In this document: positions 1 to 5,062 of the stretch, in pieces | Layout of the letters: each line of letters starts with the position of its first letter | Numbering within the stretch: position 1 is the first letter of the stretch | Assembly (NCBI GenBank): GCA_024653985.1 | Contig: JANLIS010000091.1 | Location: 1 to 5,691 of the forward strand | Direction: 5' to 3' | Length of the DNA: 5,691 nucleotides | From: Candidatus Roizmanbacteria bacterium | GTDB taxonomy: Bacteria; Patescibacteriota; Microgenomatia; UBA1406; GWC2-37-13 | Program-made: the position numbers and the translations under genes | Notes under the pieces: generated by a model | What the model was told of the DNA's origin: nothing | The model's input: the letters and a program-made list of their open reading frames with translations, nothing else | Databases searched by the model: none

Positions 1-42
1 CTGGATTCCCTTACAGGGTAAACCCGCCTCCGCGGGAATGAC
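1..42. repeat. Partial palindromic repeat element at the window edge
   Basis: The right part matches one half of the intergenic element at 1553-1636: it starts with TGGATTCCC and ends with GCGGGAATGAC. A hairpin with arms CCCGC (23-27) and GCGGG (32-36) and loop CTCC is visible. Compared with the other copy, about 12 extra bases lie between the first TTCCC and the CCCGC arm. They form a small TTAC/GTAA hairpin at 11-21. The element probably continues left of the window. It lies three bases past the stop of the minus-strand gene at 46-489. It could therefore act as a 3' hairpin for that transcript, but only a short TTT follows the stem on the minus strand, so a classical terminator is doubtful. 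Confidence 0.7.
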
Positions 43-45
43 ACT

Positions 46-489
46 TTATTTAATTATGAATTGATTAACTTCTAGTCCTTGATAGTTTGCCGTTCTCCAA
101 CTATCAAATTCTTTTTGTGCTTGTTCTTTTGGGTCCTTTAGAGTTACTATAAACTTGTCTTGGTCGTAGTCAAAATCAATAGAAAATAATGAAAGATCAA
201 GAGGAATTTTTTCTTGGAGGTCTCTTTTTTGAGCGGAGGTATCAATTATCTGTTGAGGTATAGGTTCCTCAATGGCACCGGTAAAGTCGGCAGGAACTGA
301 TTCTGTCTGTTCTCCTGAGCTTAAAGTCGGATTAATTTCGACGGAAGTAGGAAATACCTGATCGGTTGGATTGGATTGATCATCCTGGGTAGGAGTTCTT
401 TTTGAAAATGGGATAATGATGATTAATATAAATAAAAATATAAGTGCTCCAGAAATGGCAAGATAAATTTTGGTATTGGAATTGTTCAT
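46..489 (-). CDS. Small membrane-anchored surface protein, paralogue of the upstream peptidase's N-terminal half
   Basis: This is a 147-residue protein of unknown function. Residues 8-28 form one strongly hydrophobic helix preceded by a short polar N-terminus with a Lys, and followed by Lys-Arg. This fits an uncleaved signal anchor with the rest outside the membrane. Residues 31-97 form a Pro/Thr/Gln/Ser/Glu-rich linker that is probably disordered. Residues 98-147 form a compact domain (FSIDFDYDQDKFIVTLKDP, then an Ala-rich helix with EFDSW) that ends the protein. The neighbouring peptidase has the same anchor pattern (KIY..I.GA) and a matching domain, which points to gene duplication with loss or gain of the peptidase part. 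The ATG at 487-489 is three bases after the stop of the upstream gene, so the two are probably co-transcribed. No Shine-Dalgarno motif is visible. The gene is real judging by its full-length anchor-linker-domain design; its role is unknown. Confidence 0.8.
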   Translation of the reverse strand: MNNSNTKIYLAISGALIFLFILIIIIPFSKRTPTQDDQSNPTDQVFPTSVEINPTLSSGEQTESVPADFTGAIEEPIPQQIIDTSAQKRDLQEKIPLDLSLFSIDFDYDQDKFIVTLKDPKEQAQKEFDSWRTANYQGLEVNQFIIK

Positions 490-492
490 ATA

Positions 493-1542
493 TTATCTTT
501 TAACACCAAATGCTAATCTATACAACGGGTACGGATAACGACTATTTTCATTATAAGGTATCTGATAGCGACCGTAGGCAGGGTCGTAAGCAAAAATATT
601 TCCTTGATCATCAATATCTGTTATCCAAAAATAATGACCACAACCTTTCTCGCAAAAACTTGCCAGGGTAAAGAAGGTCCAACCGGCATTTAGGTATTTG
701 CGAAGCTGAGGGACAACCGTATCAGATTTTTCCGAATTAAAAACAAGATAGTCGGTAGTTTTCAAACCGAATGATTTTAATAGTTCATGGGCGTCAGAAT
801 AACGTGAACCACTTCCTCCCAAAAGGTAATTATTTTTATCATACAGATCAACGATAGTTTTGGGATCATATTTTTTATCCACGTAACTTGATGAGATCAT
901 TGCAACGGTTGTCGGGCCGCACCCTGCGTGGCACAAAGTATCTCCATCGGGTAATGGTGTGTTTCCTTGATCACCACATTGGGCATAATAAGTGAATGAG
1001 GTAGTTGTAGGAGATTGGAAAGAAGATGTTGGAGAAGTCGATTGATCAATTGTTCCATTGTTCGATTGCTCCGAACCTTGCCCCATATTCATAAAAATAT
1101 TTAAAAATTCAATCAGAGGATTAAAATCATCAGGATTTTTTCCATAATCAACCATCAGAACTAAATCGGGATCATCAACAAGTTGTGGCCGTTCATTTTG
1201 GTAGGCCCAATTTTCAAATTGCACTTCGGCCTGATCGGTCTTTCTTTCAACTACAATCTGATTTAATTTTGAGGAATATTGAAGTTTAAAATCCTCGGTC
1301 TCAACAGGAGATATAGTCGAAATATCATTGTTAATACCTGTTTCTTGGACAAGATCTTCGATACCGGTCGATTGTTGATCCTGACCTATTTGTTGTGTTG
1401 ATCCAGGTAAGGGAACATCAGTGGGGAAGGGAGCATTATCTTGAGTTGTTGTAGTAGTCTTTTTCCCAAGAGATAGAAGTATAGATATAATAATAAGGAG
1501 GATAAGAAAAGCTCCGGCGATGACGAAATATATTTTTTTCAT
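493..1542 (-). CDS. Membrane-anchored C39-like cysteine peptidase
   Basis: The likely protein has 349 residues starting at MKKIYFVIAGAF. The frame stays open upstream to an ATG at 1636-1638, but those 32 extra codons are translated repeat DNA and would precede the membrane anchor, so the 1542 start is preferred. Residues 4-25 form a signal anchor, followed by a Thr/Pro/Gln linker. Residues 83-133 form a domain matching the paralogue at 46-489 (FKLQYSSKLNQIVVERK, then FENW). A second Ser/Thr/Asn/Gln linker spans about 155-182. Residues 185-349 form a papain-fold C39-like domain (Peptidase_C39_2 type): YYAQ with oxyanion Gln188, catalytic Cys208 in AGCGPTT, His303 in GCGHYFWI and Asp320 in YDPAYG. 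The triad appears complete, so it should be an active extracellular peptidase or amidase; the substrate is unknown. Cys189, Cys204, Cys297 and Cys301 could form disulfides. No ABC-transporter domain is fused, unlike bacteriocin-processing C39 enzymes. No Shine-Dalgarno motif precedes the ATG. Confidence 0.85.
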   Translation of the reverse strand: MKKIYFVIAGAFLILLIIISILLSLGKKTTTTTQDNAPFPTDVPLPGSTQQIGQDQQSTGIEDLVQETGINNDISTISPVETEDFKLQYSSKLNQIVVERKTDQAEVQFENWAYQNERPQLVDDPDLVLMVDYGKNPDDFNPLIEFLNIFMNMGQGSEQSNNGTIDQSTSPTSSFQSPTTTSFTYYAQCGDQGNTPLPDGDTLCHAGCGPTTVAMISSSYVDKKYDPKTIVDLYDKNNYLLGGSGSRYSDAHELLKSFGLKTTDYLVFNSEKSDTVVPQLRKYLNAGWTFFTLASFCEKGCGHYFWITDIDDQGNIFAYDPAYGRYQIPYNENSRYPYPLYRLAFGVKR

Positions 1543-1552
1543 AGATATGCTT

Positions 1553-1636
1553 GTCATCCCCTTGAAGAAGGGGATCCAGTCCATAATTACCTTATAAGGT
1601 ATATCTAGCTTGGATTCCCGCCTTCGCGGGAATGAC
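1553..1636. repeat. 84-bp bipartite palindromic element between divergent genes
   Basis: The ends are GTCATCCCC and GGGAATGAC, an imperfect terminal inverted repeat. It contains two hairpins. The first has arms ATCCCCTT (1556-1563) and AAGGGGAT (1568-1575). The second has arms ATTCCCGC (1614-1621) and GCGGGAAT (1626-1633), with loop CTTC. The middle holds a perfect 14-bp palindrome, TACCTTATAAGGTA (1588-1601). It is the same length as, and inverted relative to, the copy inside clpC at 1891-1974. It ends ten bases before the peptidase start codon, so any peptidase mRNA started upstream would carry both hairpins in its leader. It encodes no protein. The type resembles the small palindromic, MITE-like or REP-like repeats found in many bacterial genomes. 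Confidence 0.85.
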
Positions 1637-1648
1637 AATCAACTCAAT

Positions 1649-1677
1649 TTGACAATTAATCACTTTTTAATGATAAT
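1649..1677 (+). promoter_or_regulatory. Sigma-70-type promoter of clpC, predicted leaderless
   Basis: The -35 box is a perfect TTGACA at 1649-1654. A 17-bp spacer follows, and the -10 box is GATAAT at 1672-1677, one mismatch from consensus. A start site seven bases past the -10 box falls on base 1684, the A of the clpC ATG. The transcript is therefore predicted to have no leader, which agrees with the lack of a Shine-Dalgarno motif. The promoter lies just outside the palindromic element that ends at 1636. No heat-shock operator (CIRCE or CtsR-like direct repeat) is visible nearby. Confidence 0.75.
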
Positions 1678-1683
1678 GAAAAT

Positions 1684-4600
1684 ATGCCCGACTATTTTGA
1701 TTTTATTAAAAAAACAGCAACTAATGCAACAGCAAATCCGCAAACCCCACTTCGTCAAGACTCTGCGGGGCAAACAAATCCAAATGACAAAATTTCAAAT
1801 AATCAAACTGTGAGTCCGATTGTACCACCAGTTACGACTGCAGTTCCACCAATTAACCCTTCACAGGTAGTGAATCAGACTGTCTCCAATGTCATTCCCG
1901 CCCCCGATCGGAGTCGAGGGCAGGCTCCAGCGGGAATCCAGAAGACTGGATCCCCGATCGGGGTCGGGGATGACAAAAAAACAGCAGGTCAAACAACCAA
2001 GCAACCAACTAACCAAGCCACTAATAATCTTGATCTAATGACTCATTTGACTCAGCGTTCAAATCGTGTCATGATGACGGCCCAGACAAAAGCAAAAGAG
2101 CTAAAATCAGATTTAGTCGATAGTGAACATCTTTTATACGCGCTAACAACTGACAGTGAAATCTACAATTTACTGGTTGAATCTAAAATCCAACCTCAAC
2201 TGGTAACCGATGAACTGAATAAAATTTATAAAAGAGGAACAGTTGATAGAGCACCCCAATTTTCTCCCCGAATTAAAAAAATTCTTAATGATTCCTTAGT
2301 TGTTGCAAGAAAACTTGGATTTGAATTCATAGCACCGGAACATATGATGTTAGGGCTGTATGAAGAAGGTGAAGGTGTTGGAGCGAGAGTATTAGTAAAG
2401 TTGGGTTTAACCAAGGAAACTCTTAATAAATTAGTTGTTGGAAAAAAAGAAGGCTTAAATGAAGAAGAAAAAAAAGCCCAGAATAAGAAAAAAGCATTGG
2501 AACAATTTACAATAGATTTGACTGCCAAAGCCTCTCAAGGGTTACTTGATCCGGTAGTTGAAAGATCCTCGGTCATTGAACGGGTGATTCATATTTTATC
2601 CCGCCGAACAAAAAATAATCCTTCACTGGTCGGGGAGGCAGGAGTAGGAAAAACAGCCATAGTCGAGGGACTGGCGGAAAAAATTGTTGCTAAAGAAGTG
2701 CCGGAGCCGCTTTTAAACAAAAGAATTCTTCAATTAGATTTGATGAGTATGTTGGCCGGCGCTTCTCATCGCGGAGAATTTGAGGAGAGGATGAAAGATC
2801 TGATTGAAGAGGTTAAAGCTAGTCAAGGTCAGATAATTTTATTTATTGATGAAATTCACAATATCGTTGGGGCCGGTGCATCTGGCGAAGGGTCTCTTGA
2901 CGCTTCTAACTTTTTAAAACCGGCGCTTGCTCGAGGTGAAATTCAAATCGTTGGGGCAACTACTTTAACCGAATACCGAAAATATGTGGAAAAAGATCCG
3001 GCTCTTGAGCGGCGATTCCAACCGGTTTTAGTTCCCGAGCCAACTGAAGAACAGGGAATTAAGATGCTTAAAGCAATCAAAGATAAATACGAAGCTTTTC
3101 ATCGAGTCAAAATTCCTGACGGAGCCATTGAAGCCGCCGTTATTTTATCAAAACGTTATGTTGGAGATCGATTTTTACCAGATAAAGCCGTTGATCTGAT
3201 AGACGAGGCAGCTGCCGCCGTCAGACTTCCGTTAATTTCATTACCTGAAGAAATTAAATCACTTGAAACAAGAATTGCCCAATTGAATCAAGAGCTAAAA
3301 GAATCAGAAAAGAAGGCCGATAAAGTTAAGTCAAGAATTTTGCGATCCAAGATAGATGAGATCAATTCTGGTTTGAAAGAAAAAAAAGATGAATTTAACC
3401 TCAAAAAAGGACAGTCAACGGGAGCGGTGTCCGTTGAAATAATCAAAGACATAATTGCGCGCTGGACTGGAATTCCGGTTGCTAAAATTTCATCTTCCGA
3501 AACGGAAAAATTAGCTCATTTAGAGGACATTCTTCATAAGAGATTGATAGGTCAAGAAGGCGCGGTGGCTTCGGTTTCCCAGGCGGTTCGTAGAGGACGC
3601 GCCGGTTTAAAATCTGCAGTTCGACCGATCGGTAGCTTTATATTTTTAGGTCCGACAGGCGTTGGAAAAACTGAATTGGCTAAATCTCTTGCAGATATTT
3701 TATTTGGAAGCGAAGACCTGATGATCAGGTTTGATATGACTGAGTACATGGAAAAACACGAGGTGTCCAAACTTCTAGGTGCACCACCAGGCTATGTGGG
3801 ATATGAGGAAGGTGGAAAATTAACCGAGGCAGTAAGAAGAAAGCCATATAGCGTTGTCCTTTTTGATGAGGTGGAAAAAGCCCACCCGGATATATTTAAT
3901 ATCCTTCTTCAAATACTTGATGACGGACGCTTAACGGATAATAAAGGTCACGTAGTTTCTTTCAAAAATACGGTTGTTATTTGCACATCGAATTTGGGAA
4001 CAAAATTAATACAAGATGAGATGATGAAGAAAAAATCCAAAAATGTAGGGGTTGGGCGCGACCAACCCTCACAAAAGTCAAAAGTTGAAGATGATAAAGA
4101 TAAAACCAAATTCAAGAGCATAAAAGAGAAAGTAATGGTCGAGTTGACAAAATTTTTTAAACCAGAACTGATCAACCGTTTTGATGAGGTGATAGTTTTT
4201 GAACCACTAAGATTCCAAGATATGATCGAAATAGTTAAGCTGCAGATGAAAGGTGTCGTTAAAATGATCGAAGAGCAAGATATGGGTTTTGCCTATACCG
4301 ATGAAGTTATTCAGGCGATAGTCAAGGAAGGGTTTGATCCTATATATGGAGCCAGGCCACTAAGACGGGCAATTCAAAAATTGATCGAAAATCCGATATC
4401 CAATTTAATCATTGACGGTAAGGCAAAAGCTGGTGACCTGATAAGAACGCGAGTTGATCGCGATGAGTTGATATTTGAGATTGAGAAGACGGTTTTTCAG
4501 CCAAAGATAACAAAAAAATATCACTGTCAGGCATGCGGTTGGGATTTTGAAAATGAGATCATTCAAAACTCAACAATAATCTGTCCAAAGTGTTTGAAGC

Positions 4601-4731
4601 ATGGAGAAAAAATTTCAGTTGTGGAAAAACCAAAATCAGAGGAATTAAAAGTTCCAGAGCCGACTATCAAAAAACCTGATGTGGCACCTGATTTGAAACC
4701 CCTAGAAGATCCCAATAAAAAGCCCGTATGA
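1684..4731 (+). CDS. clpC: ClpC-type AAA+ unfoldase with N-terminal extension and C-terminal zinc ribbon
   Basis: This 1015-residue protein is an ATP-driven, two-ring (D1, D2) protein unfoldase, which in this family normally partners with ClpP in the cytoplasm. Residues 1-118 are a Pro/Thr/Asn/Gln-rich extension containing palindrome-encoded residues 70-97. Two Clp_N repeats lie at about 120-183 and 190-251. D1 has Walker A GEAGVGKT 317-324, Walker B ILFIDE 385-390, sensor GATT 424-427 and Arg fingers 443-444. Its pore loop reads GASHRGEFE, with His362 where Tyr is usual. A short coiled-coil M domain (about 521-572) fits ClpC rather than ClpB. D2 has Walker A GPTGVGKT 656-663, pore loop GYVGYEEGG, Walker B VVLFDE 724-729, sensor 1 Asn770, Arg832 and sensor 2 GAR 889-891. 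The expected ClpP-docking loop reads VGV (788-790) inside a 27-bp palindrome. A CxxC...CxxC zinc ribbon (Cys948, 951, 967, 970) and a Lys/Pro/Glu tail follow. Common ClpC proteins have about 810-850 residues. The start at 1684 is supported by the promoter; Met119 (2038) is a possible shorter start. The stop overlaps the next gene. Confidence 0.97.
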   Translation: MPDYFDFIKKTATNATANPQTPLRQDSAGQTNPNDKISNNQTVSPIVPPVTTAVPPINPSQVVNQTVSNVIPAPDRSRGQAPAGIQKTGSPIGVGDDKKTAGQTTKQPTNQATNNLDLMTHLTQRSNRVMMTAQTKAKELKSDLVDSEHLLYALTTDSEIYNLLVESKIQPQLVTDELNKIYKRGTVDRAPQFSPRIKKILNDSLVVARKLGFEFIAPEHMMLGLYEEGEGVGARVLVKLGLTKETLNKLVVGKKEGLNEEEKKAQNKKKALEQFTIDLTAKASQGLLDPVVERSSVIERVIHILSRRTKNNPSLVGEAGVGKTAIVEGLAEKIVAKEVPEPLLNKRILQLDLMSMLAGASHRGEFEERMKDLIEEVKASQGQIILFIDEIHNIVGAGASGEGSLDASNFLKPALARGEIQIVGATTLTEYRKYVEKDPALERRFQPVLVPEPTEEQGIKMLKAIKDKYEAFHRVKIPDGAIEAAVILSKRYVGDRFLPDKAVDLIDEAAAAVRLPLISLPEEIKSLETRIAQLNQELKESEKKADKVKSRILRSKIDEINSGLKEKKDEFNLKKGQSTGAVSVEIIKDIIARWTGIPVAKISSSETEKLAHLEDILHKRLIGQEGAVASVSQAVRRGRAGLKSAVRPIGSFIFLGPTGVGKTELAKSLADILFGSEDLMIRFDMTEYMEKHEVSKLLGAPPGYVGYEEGGKLTEAVRRKPYSVVLFDEVEKAHPDIFNILLQILDDGRLTDNKGHVVSFKNTVVICTSNLGTKLIQDEMMKKKSKNVGVGRDQPSQKSKVEDDKDKTKFKSIKEKVMVELTKFFKPELINRFDEVIVFEPLRFQDMIEIVKLQMKGVVKMIEEQDMGFAYTDEVIQAIVKEGFDPIYGARPLRRAIQKLIENPISNLIIDGKAKAGDLIRTRVDRDELIFEIEKTVFQPKITKKYHCQACGWDFENEIIQNSTIICPKCLKHGEKISVVEKPKSEELKVPEPTIKKPDVAPDLKPLEDPNKKPV
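1891..1974. repeat. 84-bp palindromic element carried in frame inside clpC
   Basis: The element begins GTCATTCCCGC and ends GGGGATGAC. It has two hairpins: TTCCCGC (1895-1901) with GCGGGAA (1930-1936), and ATCCCCGA (1950-1957) with TCGGGGAT (1964-1971). A perfect 12-bp palindrome, CCCCGATCGGGG, lies at 1952-1963. Read in reverse, it has the same blocks as the intergenic element at 1553-1636, including a shared GACTGGATCCCC, and the same length. It covers exactly codons 70-97 of clpC with no stop and no frame change. It lies in the low-complexity N-terminal extension, where an insertion would be tolerated. It is much more GC-rich than the surrounding gene. No clear target-site duplication is visible. 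Confidence 0.85.
4045..4071. repeat. 27-bp palindromic element in frame inside clpC D2
   Basis: The arms GGGTTGG (4049-4055) and CCAACCC (4062-4068) enclose the loop GCGCGA. The outer flanks GTAG and CTCA are imperfectly paired. It covers exactly nine codons, 788-796 (VGVGRDQPS). It is GC-rich within an A-rich stretch encoding Lys-rich sequence. It resembles short GTAGGGG-type intergenic palindromes common in environmental bacterial genomes; this is from memory and was not searched. No T-run follows, so it is not a terminator. It falls between sensor 1 and the Arg finger of D2, where ClpA and ClpC carry their ClpP-docking loop. Confidence 0.65.
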
Positions 4732-5045
4732 AAACTTTATTAGCTCAATCCCTCAATATGGGTTCCCAGACAATTCAAGGACCTTTAGATTCCAGTGTTG
4801 ATTCGTTAGGGAAAATAATCACCAAAGGGTTGAATTTTATTATGCCAATGGCCGGAATAGTCCTTCTTTTTGTATTGATCTCAGGAGGATACGATTATAT
4901 GATGTCACAGGGAAATGCTGATAAGATAAAATCAGGTCAAGCAAAAATTACTTCTGGCATCATCGGCTTTGTTCTTTTGATCATGTCCTTTCTGATCACC
5001 CGACTGATAGCGGCCATCTTTGGCCTTGGCGGAGGGATCTTTTAA
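4728..5045 (+). CDS. VirB2/T4SS-pilin-like two-helix membrane protein
   Basis: This is a 105-residue protein with a short polar N-terminus (1-35), a membrane helix at about 37-53, a polar turn with GGYDYMMSQGNADKIKSGQAK (53-73), a second helix at about 77-98 and a Gly-rich end. The pattern GGxxYMxSQGxxxKIxxxQxKI between two helices matches the small pilin-like proteins of the T4SS_pilin family (VirB2-like, Mbov_0395 type), which are frequent in CPR genomes. The family assignment is from motif recall, not a search. Such proteins are thought to form pilus or channel subunits in the envelope; a generic membrane protein remains possible. Its ATG overlaps the clpC stop in an ATGA, with no Shine-Dalgarno motif, so translation is probably coupled to clpC. 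No VirB4-type ATPase or other secretion gene lies in the window. There is no hairpin-plus-T-run terminator after it. Confidence 0.72.
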   Translation: MKTLLAQSLNMGSQTIQGPLDSSVDSLGKIITKGLNFIMPMAGIVLLFVLISGGYDYMMSQGNADKIKSGQAKITSGIIGFVLLIMSFLITRLIAAIFGLGGGIF

Positions 5046-5053
5046 GGTATAAT
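5026..5053 (+). promoter_or_regulatory. Promoter-like site before the UMP kinase gene
   Basis: A perfect TATAAT lies at 5048-5053. A weaker -35 candidate, TTGGCG (5026-5031), lies 16 bp upstream inside the end of the pilin gene. The predicted start site is near 5060 and the ATG is at 5063, so the leader would be about 0-3 bases, effectively leaderless. The -10 box sits in a near-perfect palindrome AGGTATA-A-TATACCT (5045-5059), which could be a binding site or simply a local base pattern. Read-through from clpC is also possible. Confidence 0.55.
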
Positions 5054-5062
5054 ATACCTAAT

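Noticed and set aside
1..45. Classical rho-independent terminator for the minus-strand genes
   Set aside because: The hairpin is GC-rich but is followed on the minus strand by only three T residues. It is better explained as a repeat copy.
1543..1638. Upstream extension of the peptidase gene by 32 codons to an ATG at 1636-1638
   Set aside because: These codons are translated palindromic repeat DNA, and they would place charged sequence before the signal anchor. The ATG at 1540-1542 gives a normal anchor start.
1543..1683. Promoter for the minus-strand peptidase operon
   Set aside because: No convincing paired -35 and -10 boxes were found on the minus strand in this interval. The best candidates overlap the repeat and are weak.
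1610..1813. 67-codon open frame on the plus strand starting in the repeat
   Set aside because: It begins inside the repeat and overlaps the clpC start in another frame. It has no domain or promoter of its own.
1553..1974. CRISPR array from the repeated GGGAATGAC/GTCAT blocks
   Set aside because: There are only two full copies, in inverted orientation, with internal hairpins. There is no regular spacing and no cas gene.
2226..2528. Antisense open frame of 100 codons opposite the Clp_N region
   Set aside because: It is a reverse-strand shadow of strongly conserved clpC coding sequence, with no recognisable protein features.
3552..3770. Antisense open frame of 72 codons opposite the D2 Walker A region
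   Set aside because: It is a shadow of conserved clpC sequence.
4045..4071. Hairpin inside clpC as an intrinsic terminator
   Set aside because: No run of T follows the stem, and the reading frame continues with intact Arg-finger and sensor-2 motifs.
3948..4175. Antisense open frame of 75 codons opposite the D2 sensor region
   Set aside because: It is a shadow of clpC. Its hydrophobic look comes from the antisense of Lys/Asp-rich codons.
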